Shown here: one piece after another, positions 9,085 to 16,941 of the stretch
Position numbering within the stretch: position 1 is the stretch's first letter
Layout: the number at the start of each line of letters is the position of its first letter
Assembly: GCA_934255545.1 (NCBI GenBank)
Contig: CAKQOE010000019.1
Location: 1-48,063 of the forward strand
From: an uncultured Clostridia bacterium
Lineage (GTDB): Bacteria; Bacillota; Clostridia; Peptostreptococcales; Anaerovoracaceae
Length of the DNA: 48,063 bases
Direction: 5' to 3'
Made by a program: the position numbers and the translations under genes
Notes under the pieces: generated by a model
Told to the model about the DNA's origin: nothing
Seen by the model: only the letters and a program-made list of their open reading frames with translations
Database searches by the model: none

Positions 9085-9123
9085 GACGCCTGCGCGGCGT
9101 CAGTATTCCGCCGGTGACGGCGG
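9085..9123. repeat. Divergent copy of the two-hairpin repeat
   Basis: Two perfect hairpins, GACGCC-TGCGC-GGCGTC (9085-9101) and CCGCCG-GTGA-CGGCGG (9108-9123), are joined by AGTATT. Read on the minus strand the first loop is TCAC, as in the close copies at 37-45 kb. The spacer matches that of the copy at 36260. It sits between the divergent ruvC and argR promoters. Confidence 0.55.
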
Positions 9124-9185
9124 CTGTTTTGTTACCATTTTCTGTATTTCATTCATTTTATGTTTTAATCTACCCGCGAAAAAGG

Positions 9186-9219
9186 TATAATAATAAGTAG
9201 TTATTTATAATTATTCATT
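9186..9219 (+). promoter_or_regulatory. argR -10 box and possible ARG-box operator
   Basis: TATAAT at 9186-9191 is a perfect -10; no good -35 is seen 17 bp upstream. Between it and the ribosome site, 9204-9219 has one good ARG half site (ATTCAT, on the right) with a weak left half around a 4-base AT core. This fits autoregulation by ArgR, but the box is imperfect. Confidence 0.45.
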
Positions 9220-9247
9220 CCATTATTTAACAGAGGGGTAAAGATAC

Positions 9248-9712
9248 ATGAGATTTTCAAGACAAGACAAAATAGTCGAGCTCATAAACACCTACGAAAT
9301 AGACACGCAGGAGGCTCTTGCCGAAAAGCTCTCGGAGAGCGGCTACAAGGTCACTCAGGCCACGGTATCGCGTGATATAAAGGACCTGCAGCTCGTAAAG
9401 ATACTTGCGCCGTCAGGGCGGTACAAGTACGCGCTTCCCGGACCTCCGGGCATGGTAAGCTCAGCTGAGCGCTATGAAAAAATCTTCAAAAATACAGTAA
9501 GCTCCATAAATTCTGCCGGAAACATCATAGTCCTCAAAACACTTTCAGGCTGCGCCAACGCAGCATGTGAGGCCTTCGACTCATACGGCATCCCTGAAGT
9601 CGTAGGCACGCTTGCCGGTGACAATACTGTATTTGCAGTCGTGGACCTTCCTGAGCACGTTGCGCCTATCGTAAGGCGCTTCAACTCGATACTCAGGGAA
9701 TCCGAATTTTAG
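9248..9712 (+). CDS. argR: Arginine repressor ArgR
   Basis: ArgR is a hexameric, arginine-dependent transcription factor controlling arginine synthesis and breakdown. The 154 residues show the N-terminal winged helix-turn-helix (TQATVSRDIKDLQLVKI), a linker, and the C-terminal arginine-binding and oligomerisation domain ending in GTLAGDNTVFAVV. AGAGGGG gives a strong ribosome site before the ATG. recN follows 32 bp downstream, the usual order in Bacillota. Confidence 0.96.
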   Translation: MRFSRQDKIVELINTYEIDTQEALAEKLSESGYKVTQATVSRDIKDLQLVKILAPSGRYKYALPGPPGMVSSAERYEKIFKNTVSSINSAGNIIVLKTLSGCANAACEAFDSYGIPEVVGTLAGDNTVFAVVDLPEHVAPIVRRFNSILRESEF

Positions 9713-9744
9713 GCGCCCGCCGTTCTCATGTTCCGAGGTGACAG

Positions 9745-11469
9745 ATGTTAACACATATCTATATTAAAAATTTTGCGATCATAAAGGAGATCGACATAGA
9801 CCTGAACGACAGGCTCAATATCATTTCCGGCGAGACGGGAACAGGTAAATCGATCGTTATACAGGCCGTAAATATGGCTCTCGGCGGACGCGGAAGCGCT
9901 TCATTCGTGGCTGACGGGCATGAAAAAGCTCTTGTCCAGCTCGTATTTTCACTGTCAGGGCCTGAGCGCTCAGTCATCGCTGCCATCCCCGAATACGCTC
10001 AGTACGCCGCTGCAGTGCGTGAAAAAGATGACGTCATACATGAAAATGACGGCGCCGATCTTGTGATAACACGTGAATTCAACAAAAACGGAAAGAGCCT
10101 CGCGCGCATAAACGGCGAGATCGTGACGCTGGCGTTCCTTAACGGTCTTACTCGCCATCTTGTAGATATACACGGGCAGTACGACAATCAGACGTTCCTG
10201 GATCCTGATAAGCATATGGGGATACTTGACAGCTGCGGCGGTAATGCGCTTTCAGACATCAGAGAGCGTGTCTCTGCGCTTTACTCTGATTATCAGTCAA
10301 CACGCGCGCAGCTTGTAAAGATACGTTCGAGCCACGCTGAATTTCTGCGAAGGCAGGATTTTATGCGCTTCGAGGTCAGCGAGATCGATGCAGCCGATCT
10401 GCACACGGGCGAGGACTCTGAGCTCAGTGACAGGCTGAAGATCCTGCAGAACAGTGAAAAGATATTCGCAGCTTTAAGTGAAAGTTACGAGATACTTTCG
10501 TCAAGCTCTCTTGACAGATGCCGTTCTCTCATGGAGGATATCGCACCGTACGGCAGCGACCTTGCTTCTATCTCTTCAACTCTCAGTGACAGCGTTTATG
10601 CTCTCGATGATGTATGCGAAGAGCTCCGCCGCTGCCGCGATTCGTTTTCATTTACGCCTGATGAGATAGACGATGTTGTGACCCGCCTTAATATGATAGA
10701 TAATATGAAAAGAAAATACGGCGGCAGCATAGAAAGCATCATGGAGTACCGTGACAAATGTATTACTGAGCTGGAAAAATTTGAGAATACAGAAGATGCT
10801 GAAAAAGAACTGACCCAACGCCTTTCTTCACTCAGGAAACAGATACTTGCACTTTCCGAAGAGCTCAGTGCGCTGCGCCGCGCTGCCGCGGAAAAGCTTT
10901 CATCAGACATGACAGCGGAGCTGTCGGAACTCAATTTTGCAAATGCGCAGTTTGCTGTTGATATATCAACAGTACTTAATGCAGACGGTCTGCCTGTCAT
11001 GTCTGCTGTCGGCACCGACAGAGTAGAATTCCTTTTCAACGCGAACAAGGGCGGTTCGCTGAAACCGCTTTCAGAAGTAGCGTCCGGCGGCGAGATATCC
11101 CGTATAGCGCTTGCATTCAAGCGGCTGACTAATTCCGCTGAGCATATACCGACTCTCGTATTTGATGAGATAGACACGGGCATAAGCGGTATAACTGCAA
11201 GCGTTGTGGGCCGCAAGCTGCACGAGATATCTGAAAATCATCAGGTGCTCTGCATAACGCATCTTCCTCAGATAGCTGCGTGCGGTGACCATCAGTATCT
11301 CATATCAAAAGACGATTCCAATGAACGCAGCTATACAACGATAAAACTTCTGTCCGAAGAAGAACGCGTACACGAAATAGCCCGCCTCCTCGGCGGCACA
11401 AATATAACCGAAACGACGCTGGCAAGCGCCCGCGAGCTTCTCGGTTACTCGCATGAGCCTCGCTCATGA
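9745..11469 (+). CDS. recN: DNA repair protein RecN
   Basis: RecN is an SMC-like ATPase that acts early in double-strand break repair. The 574 residues have Walker A GETGTGKS (29-36), a central coiled coil (about 160-370), the ABC signature SEVASGGEISR, Walker B PTLVFDEIDTG and the switch histidine in CITHLPQIAA. Length is normal. It shares the argR transcript and is followed by a strong terminator. Confidence 0.96.
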   Translation: MLTHIYIKNFAIIKEIDIDLNDRLNIISGETGTGKSIVIQAVNMALGGRGSASFVADGHEKALVQLVFSLSGPERSVIAAIPEYAQYAAAVREKDDVIHENDGADLVITREFNKNGKSLARINGEIVTLAFLNGLTRHLVDIHGQYDNQTFLDPDKHMGILDSCGGNALSDIRERVSALYSDYQSTRAQLVKIRSSHAEFLRRQDFMRFEVSEIDAADLHTGEDSELSDRLKILQNSEKIFAALSESYEILSSSSLDRCRSLMEDIAPYGSDLASISSTLSDSVYALDDVCEELRRCRDSFSFTPDEIDDVVTRLNMIDNMKRKYGGSIESIMEYRDKCITELEKFENTEDAEKELTQRLSSLRKQILALSEELSALRRAAAEKLSSDMTAELSELNFANAQFAVDISTVLNADGLPVMSAVGTDRVEFLFNANKGGSLKPLSEVASGGEISRIALAFKRLTNSAEHIPTLVFDEIDTGISGITASVVGRKLHEISENHQVLCITHLPQIAACGDHQYLISKDDSNERSYTTIKLLSEEERVHEIARLLGGTNITETTLASARELLGYSHEPRS

Positions 11470-11507
11470 TATTAACATGTAAAAATAAAATTACACGGAC
11501 AATAAAA

Positions 11508-11559
11508 ATCGGCAGAACTGATATGAGGCATTTATCGCTCATATTTCAGTTCTGCCGAT
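11508..11559. terminator. Shared terminator between convergent recN and aroK
   Basis: A 20-bp stem (11508-11527 with 11538-11559, one 2-base bulge) has AAAAA on its left and TTTTT shortly to its right. It can end recN reading right and aroK reading left. Confidence 0.85.
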
Positions 11560-11578
11560 ACTTTTTCCACTTAACTTT

Positions 11579-12073
11579 TTATTTAAGTTTTTCTATAAGT
11601 ACTTCTATGCTTTCTTCGATCCCCATATCCTCAGTCTCTATCGTTATATCCGCATATTTTTCATAAAGAGGTACTCTCATATTGTAGAGATCTGCAAGAG
11701 TTTCGCCCGGTTTCATGGCTATGCCTCTCGTTTTTATATTATTAAGGCGGCGTTCTATCTCATCGAGAGACAGCTTTATATATACTACATCTCCTATGCT
11801 TCCCAGATGTTTCATTGCTTTATCGCTGTATACAGCGCTTCCGCCTGTAGATATTATGGAATTTTCTGCTTCTATCTCTGAAAGTACTTTTTCTTCGATC
11901 CTGAGAAATTCCTGCATCCCTCTTTCATCTATTATCTCCTGGAGTTTGCAGTTTTCTACTTCCTGGATAAGAAGATCCGTGTCTACGAACTTCATTCCAA
12001 GCGTTTTAGCAAGAACTACGCCCAGCGTACTTTTGCCGCATGCGGGCATGCCTGTTAAAATAAGGTTTCTCAT
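11579..12073 (-). CDS. aroK: Shikimate kinase
   Basis: This kinase phosphorylates shikimate at O3 in aromatic amino acid synthesis. The start is taken at ATG 12073 (164 residues), ten bases after GGAGA. An ATG at 12082 would touch the ribosome site. The P-loop is GMPACGKST at 8-16, the shikimate-binding DTD follows in VDTDLLIQE, and the GGS motif is in ISTGGSAVY. The adenine-binding Arg-rich region is in KTRGIAMKPG. It stands alone rather than with other aro genes. Confidence 0.92.
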   Translation of the reverse strand: MRNLILTGMPACGKSTLGVVLAKTLGMKFVDTDLLIQEVENCKLQEIIDERGMQEFLRIEEKVLSEIEAENSIISTGGSAVYSDKAMKHLGSIGDVVYIKLSLDEIERRLNNIKTRGIAMKPGETLADLYNMRVPLYEKYADITIETEDMGIEESIEVLIEKLK

Positions 12074-12143
12074 TAAAATCATTCTCCGTTATCGATAAAT
12101 ATATCCAATATCTGAATATTTCAAATGTATATCTCACTCGCTG

Positions 12144-12183
12144 TCTGCGCAAGCGCAGAAACTATCCGGTACGTACCCGGATA
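12144..12183. repeat. Two adjacent palindromes downstream of ispH-rpsA
   Basis: TCTGCGC-AA-GCGCAGA (12144-12159) and a near-perfect 21-base palindrome centred on TACGTAC (12163-12183, TATCCGG...CCGGATA) lie between the ispH-rpsA terminator and aroK. They have no T-run. Their function is unknown. Confidence 0.4.
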
Positions 12184-12185
12184 CA

Positions 12186-12216
12186 AAATGAGGCCGCCGC
12201 TTTATGCGGCAGCCTC
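12186..12216 (-). terminator. Terminator of ispH-rpsA
   Basis: GAGGC.GCCGC and GCGGC.GCCTC pair across a 5-base loop, with one C-A mismatch. On the minus strand the stem leads into CATTTTG, about 75 bp past the ispH-rpsA stop. Confidence 0.65.
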
Positions 12217-12291
12217 TGGCTATTATCTTTCTGTTTTAAGATATGGCCTTAAGAATATATCCTTAAGACATCATCGCAGAATAAAGATCGA

Positions 12292-14289
12292 TTATTCAGC
12301 GTCTGCAGCAGCTTCTTCTGCCGGAGCTTCTTCAGTCTGAGCAGCAAGAGTTTCCTTGATGCTGAGGCTGATCCTTCTCTTTGCTTCATCGATCTCGAGG
12401 ATCTTAGCTGATACAGTCTGACCAACTGAAAGCTCGTCAGCGATGTTTGTTACTCTCTTTGCAGCGATCTCTGAGATATGAACGAGACCGTCAAGACCTG
12501 GTTCGAGCTCAACAAATGCACCGTATTCCTTGATCTGAACTACCTTGCCTGTTACTACCTGGCCAACAGTGTACTTTTCGTTGATAACTGACCATGGTTC
12601 AGGTGTGTTCTGCTTAAGGCCGAGAGAGATCTTACCCTTTTCTTCGTTCATAGAAAGGATCTTAACTCTGATCTTCTGACCGATTTCAAGAGCTTCCTGT
12701 GGGTGCTTGAGCTTGCCCCATGAGATCTCTGAAATGTGGAGAAGTCCATCGATACCGCCGATATCAACAAATGCACCGTAATCAGTGAATCTCATTACAG
12801 TACCCTCGATAGTATCGCCTACGTTAAGACCTGCCCAGATCTCAGCAACCTTCTTGTTCTTTTCTTCTGTAAGGTAAGCCTTGTGTGAGAATACAGCCTT
12901 GTTTCTCTTCTGATCAACTCTTGTAACCTTTACTGTAAGAGTCTTTCCTACGAACTCGTCAGCCTTTTCAACATATCTGTCGTTTAACTGAGACATAGGG
13001 ATGAAGCCTGAAACTTCCTTGTATGTAGCGATAACTCCGCCCTTTACTTCTCTTACTACCTTTACGTCGATAGTCTGCTTTTCCTCGTAAGCCTTGATGA
13101 TCTCGTCCCAGTGCTCGCTGATCTCTACCTTCTTACGAGATAATAAGATGTTGCCTTCGCCGTCGTCTGTCTTTAAAACCTTAGCTTCAACTTCATCTCC
13201 CACCTTAAAGAGAGATTCTATATCCTGATCAGGTTCAAGCGCAATCTCTGCCTTAGGAATGATACCATCCTTTTTGCATCCTAAATTCACATAGACTTCA
13301 CGAGGACCTACCTGAATTACTTCGCCCTTTACTAATTCGCCTCTCTGTGGCATTTTAAGAGACTTTTCGATTTCTTCCATTAAGTCAAACATTTCGTTTG
13401 ATTCGTTAGTGATAATTTCACTCATATGAGCAATAACCTCCTTAATAATACGTTCCGGAGCCGAGGCACCAGCCGCTACTCCTATTCTATTATATTTTCT
13501 GACTTCTTTCAATGGTAAAAATTCAGGATTTTCCACAAAAAACGTGCTTTCGCAGCTTTCTTTGGAAATTTCATACAGTTTTCGTGTATTGGAGCTTGAT
13601 CTGCTTCCTATTATAACCATCATATCTGAATCAGATGCAAGCAATCTGCACGCTTCCTGACGTTTTTCCGTTGCCTGGCATATCGTATTTTTTATTTCTG
13701 AGTCAGGAAATTTTTTTCTTATAGCATCGACGCATGCGGTCCACATTTTTGTATTCAGCGTTGTCTGCGCTACAACAAAAAGCTCTGAGTCTTCTTTTAT
13801 ATCAGATATTTCTTCCGGCGAAGCTATTATGACAGCTGTATCGTCGCACCATCCGTTTATGCCCTGAACTTCGGGATGCTTTGCATCGCCCGTTATTACT
13901 ACCTGCTTTCCTTTTACATACGCGTCATGCGCAAGCATGTGGATCTTTTTTACATAAGGACACGTAGCGTCTATGACAGCTCCCGCTGCCGCCCTTATAT
14001 CGTCTTCCACTTTGTGTGAGACTCCGTGAGACCGTATGATAACTACAGAATCTCTGTCTATATCATCCATTCCTTCACAGACGTCCACGCCCATGCTGCT
14101 GAGGTCAGACACTACATCATCATTATGTATTATCGGTCCCCATGTGTATTTCTTCATATCGGCATACTGCGGATCTTCCGCTGTCTTTACTGCCCTGTCA
14201 ACAGCGCTCTTTACGCCGAAACAGAAACCTGAATTTGCAGCAAGGCGTATGCTTTTGTTTCCATTTTCAAATACTGTTATATGTTCCAT
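12292..14289 (-). CDS. ispH: IspH-ribosomal protein S1 fusion
   Basis: Residues 1-290 are 4-hydroxy-3-methylbut-2-enyl diphosphate reductase, the last enzyme of the MEP isoprenoid pathway. The 4Fe-4S cysteines are C23, C110 and C204, with the HPEVQG motif at 138-143. Residues from about 316 are four S1 RNA-binding repeats (about 316-385, 400-470, 485-560, 572-645). The last two carry GAFVDIGGIDGLLHISEIS and GAFVELEPGLDGLVHISEI. The fusion is a known arrangement in Clostridia. The S1 part may bind mRNA on the 30S subunit or act outside the ribosome. rarA lies 9 bp upstream on the same strand. The acidic tail is rich in Ala and Glu. Confidence 0.95.
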   Translation of the reverse strand: MEHITVFENGNKSIRLAANSGFCFGVKSAVDRAVKTAEDPQYADMKKYTWGPIIHNDDVVSDLSSMGVDVCEGMDDIDRDSVVIIRSHGVSHKVEDDIRAAAGAVIDATCPYVKKIHMLAHDAYVKGKQVVITGDAKHPEVQGINGWCDDTAVIIASPEEISDIKEDSELFVVAQTTLNTKMWTACVDAIRKKFPDSEIKNTICQATEKRQEACRLLASDSDMMVIIGSRSSSNTRKLYEISKESCESTFFVENPEFLPLKEVRKYNRIGVAAGASAPERIIKEVIAHMSEIITNESNEMFDLMEEIEKSLKMPQRGELVKGEVIQVGPREVYVNLGCKKDGIIPKAEIALEPDQDIESLFKVGDEVEAKVLKTDDGEGNILLSRKKVEISEHWDEIIKAYEEKQTIDVKVVREVKGGVIATYKEVSGFIPMSQLNDRYVEKADEFVGKTLTVKVTRVDQKRNKAVFSHKAYLTEEKNKKVAEIWAGLNVGDTIEGTVMRFTDYGAFVDIGGIDGLLHISEISWGKLKHPQEALEIGQKIRVKILSMNEEKGKISLGLKQNTPEPWSVINEKYTVGQVVTGKVVQIKEYGAFVELEPGLDGLVHISEIAAKRVTNIADELSVGQTVSAKILEIDEAKRRISLSIKETLAAQTEEAPAEEAAADAE

Positions 14290-14298
14290 TATTTAAAT

Positions 14299-15582
14299 TT
14301 ATTTTCTTATTTTATCGTTTTTATGCAGTGCTTCAAGATATTTTTTAAACGAGCCTTCTTTTCCGTGTTCAGTAGGTCTGTAATATCTTACGCCTTCTTT
14401 GTAAAGGTCGTCAGGCAGATACTGCTGGTCCACATATCCGCCGTACGCATGCGGGTAAAGATACCCCTTTACTCCGCGTTTTGCAGCGCCGCTGTAATGC
14501 GAATCCCTGAGGTGCATCGGTATCTCTGATATCTTTCTTTTTCTTATATCAGCCAGAGCTTCATCTATGGCAGTTATGCACGAATTGGATTTCGGGCTCG
14601 ATGCAAGCATTATGACTGCCTGCGCGAGATTTATCCTTGCCTCCGGCAGACCTGTCATGAGCGCAGCCTGCACACAGGCCTCTGTAATGCTTATAGCCTG
14701 CGGGAACGCCATTCCTATATCCTCAGAAGCTATGACCGTAAGCCTGCGGCATATCATCTGAAGATCTGCGCCTCCATCTATGAGGCGCGCCAGATAATGC
14801 ACGGCTGCGTCAGGATCACTTCCGCGTATGGATTTCTGAAGCGCCGACAGAAGATCGTATCTGTCATCTCCTCTATCAAAAAATGTAACTCGCCTTTGTA
14901 AGGCTTCACCGACTATTGCCGTATCTATACGAGCTCCTTCATCAATATTTTCAGCAATAAATCCTAATGTATCAAGAGCTACGCGGGCGTCACCGCCGCA
15001 CAGATCGGCTATGAGCTCAATTGCTTCCTCATCATAGGCAAGACCGTAATTTGCAAGGCCGTTTTCCGCATCCTCAAGTGCGCGGTGCAGTATAGCCACT
15101 ATATCCTTTTTCTCATGGCGCCTGAACTCATAAAGAAGGCGCACTCTGCTTATTATGGCGTTATTTATCGAGAAATAAGGATTTTCAGTCGTACTTCCTA
15201 TGAACCGTATAACGCCTTCTTCAAGCGCTTTCAGCAGCGAATCCTGCTGCAGCTTGTTCCAGCGGTGAAGCTCGTCTACATACAGATACGTCGTCTGATT
15301 CTGAAGCCCGAAAAATTTGAACCTTGCATCCTCAAGTATTTCTTTAAGCTCCTTTGTACCTGCGGTAGACGCATTTATCTCCTTGAAACCGGCGTCCATT
15401 TCAGAGGCGATCATCCTTGCGAGCGTCGTCTTTCCCGTACCCGACGGGCCGTAAAATATCGCCGACTCAAATGTCTTGTTTTTTATTGAATTATAAAGCA
15501 GCGAGCCTTTGTAAAGAAAATGCTCCTGACCGTAAAACTCATCGAGAGTCTTAGGCCTCATCGCAGTAGAAAGAGGTATCAT
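14299..15582 (-). CDS. rarA: Replication-associated recombination ATPase RarA
   Basis: RarA (MgsA) is an AAA+ ATPase of the clamp-loader group that acts at stalled forks. The 427 residues have Walker A GPSGTGKTT (45-53), Walker B TYLYVDELHRW, sensor IRFIGSTTENPYF, and the C-terminal MgsA domain with SSEDIGMAFPQA-like sequence and the HAYGGYVDQQYLP signature. Its ATG shares one base with the cobO stop (TGATG), so translation is probably coupled. Confidence 0.95.
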   Translation of the reverse strand: MIPLSTAMRPKTLDEFYGQEHFLYKGSLLYNSIKNKTFESAIFYGPSGTGKTTLARMIASEMDAGFKEINASTAGTKELKEILEDARFKFFGLQNQTTYLYVDELHRWNKLQQDSLLKALEEGVIRFIGSTTENPYFSINNAIISRVRLLYEFRRHEKKDIVAILHRALEDAENGLANYGLAYDEEAIELIADLCGGDARVALDTLGFIAENIDEGARIDTAIVGEALQRRVTFFDRGDDRYDLLSALQKSIRGSDPDAAVHYLARLIDGGADLQMICRRLTVIASEDIGMAFPQAISITEACVQAALMTGLPEARINLAQAVIMLASSPKSNSCITAIDEALADIRKRKISEIPMHLRDSHYSGAAKRGVKGYLYPHAYGGYVDQQYLPDDLYKEGVRYYRPTEHGKEGSFKKYLEALHKNDKIRK

Positions 15583-16130
15583 CAGTACTCTACTCCTTCT
15601 CGAGCTGACACGCCTCTGTCGAACGGATGCTTTATTTTTTCCATGTCAGTCACATAATCAGCCGCGTCTATCATCCATGTTTCCGGAACAGCGCCTGTCA
15701 TAACAAGCTCTTTTGATCCTCCTGACACTTCAGAAAAGCTTTCAACAAATGTTCTGACGCGTGTTTCTTCAAGCATGCCGCGTTCCACAGCTGTAACAGC
15801 TTCATCCATTACTATCATGTCTGTTTTATCATCAGAAGCGGCGCGCTCGGCATTTTCAAACAGCACCGCGTTGTCTGCCGCGGCGGCAGCCTTTTCCTGC
15901 GCATTCATCTGAAATGTAAATTTTTTATTGTGACCGTCAGCGTCACCACCGCTGCCTGCGCGCAGGACGCGCACATTTTCAAGCCTTTCAAGAACATTGA
16001 TCTCGCCTGTCTTCTGTCCTTTCATAAACTGAATAAATAATACATTGCGGCCGCATCCTGCGGCTCTTACAGTCAGTCCGACAGCAGCTGTCGTTTTTCC
16101 CTTTCCGTCACCGCAATAAAGATGTATCAT
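15582..16130 (-). CDS. cobO: Cob(I)alamin adenosyltransferase, CobO/BtuR type
   Basis: The enzyme adds the 5'-deoxyadenosyl group of ATP to the cobalt of a corrinoid. The 182 residues start with a P-loop at 7-14 (GDGKGKTT) of the reversed type seen in CobA/CobO. FIQFMKGQKTGE and a Walker B-like MIVMDEA follow. Length is normal. cobK lies 37 bp upstream, rarA overlaps downstream. No cobalamin riboswitch was seen ahead of this run. Confidence 0.93.
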   Translation of the reverse strand: MIHLYCGDGKGKTTAAVGLTVRAAGCGRNVLFIQFMKGQKTGEINVLERLENVRVLRAGSGGDADGHNKKFTFQMNAQEKAAAAADNAVLFENAERAASDDKTDMIVMDEAVTAVERGMLEETRVRTFVESFSEVSGGSKELVMTGAVPETWMIDAADYVTDMEKIKHPFDRGVSAREGVEY

Positions 16131-16167
16131 TTTACACCTGCTCCTTTTGGTATCTCTGTATCTTCTT

Positions 16168-16938
16168 TTAGTATTCCTTTATCCCAAATCGCTCTGCAAA
16201 CATATCCCACATATCGTCCGCGCTCATGCCGTCGTCAGGCACGAGGTCGCCGTATATGCAGGCTTTTACATCGCTTCTGTCGGCAGAAGCAAGTCTTTCG
16301 CCCATTCCTTCTTTAAGGTATCCCGGAAATACGTAGTCAGATATCGCAAACTCGCGGAATATCGCCAAAAGCATGTCTGCATGTATGAGGCGGTTTATGC
16401 TCAGGATATTTTCCTTTCTGTAGCCAAGGTCAAGAACGCGCTTTATGACATCAGGGTCTGCAGGCGCCATCATAATTATCTTTTCACTGAAATCCTTTAC
16501 TCCTGTGAGCAGCCCGTACAGCTCATCGTCGCCTTCTGCAAGTATATTGCCTACCGGATATTCGAGATCGCGCAGCAGCTGATCTTTATTCCTGTAAACA
16601 GACGTGTGGAGATTCATCTGCTGCTTTGCGGCTATACGATGATACTCTATGGATCTTTCGCTGCATACTTTTTTTATGACTGCGCGGGCGCCCGATGCCG
16701 GAAGGTCTGTACCGTCTATAACTATATCTACGCCTACGCGGTCTATCCAGCTGCTCATTTTTTCCTCATCGAGATATTTTGAGATGAGTGTTATATTTCC
16801 GCCCGGATGCGGCGCTTTTCCGTATTCATCTGACACTGCAGCATATATATCGTCTGTATGCTCCGCCAGGGCGGAGACGAGGGCTGCAGCGTCATCTGTG
16901 CCTACAAAGGCCATTATTTTTTTATTTATACCTGCCAT
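16168..16938 (-). CDS. cobK: Precorrin-6A / cobalt-precorrin-6A reductase-like protein
   Basis: CobK/CbiJ reduces the macrocycle in corrin ring synthesis. The 256 residues match the family layout: a start with FVGTDDAAALVSALAEH, a SISKYLDEE-like ring in the first third, and the VDIVIDGTDLPASGARAVIKKVC segment that corresponds to VVDATHPYA in standard members. Here the usual HP is replaced by LP, so the match is moderate. Adjacency to cobO supports the assignment. Other corrin genes are not in the window. It starts 3 bp after the TPR gene ends. Confidence 0.7.
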   Translation of the reverse strand: MAGINKKIMAFVGTDDAAALVSALAEHTDDIYAAVSDEYGKAPHPGGNITLISKYLDEEKMSSWIDRVGVDIVIDGTDLPASGARAVIKKVCSERSIEYHRIAAKQQMNLHTSVYRNKDQLLRDLEYPVGNILAEGDDELYGLLTGVKDFSEKIIMMAPADPDVIKRVLDLGYRKENILSINRLIHADMLLAIFREFAISDYVFPGYLKEGMGERLASADRSDVKACIYGDLVPDDGMSADDMWDMFAERFGIKEY

Positions 16939-16941
16939 TTT

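Noticed and set aside
10596..11216. 206-codon minus-strand frame inside recN
   Set aside because: Ser/Arg-rich shadow of recN; all RecN motifs are on the plus strand.
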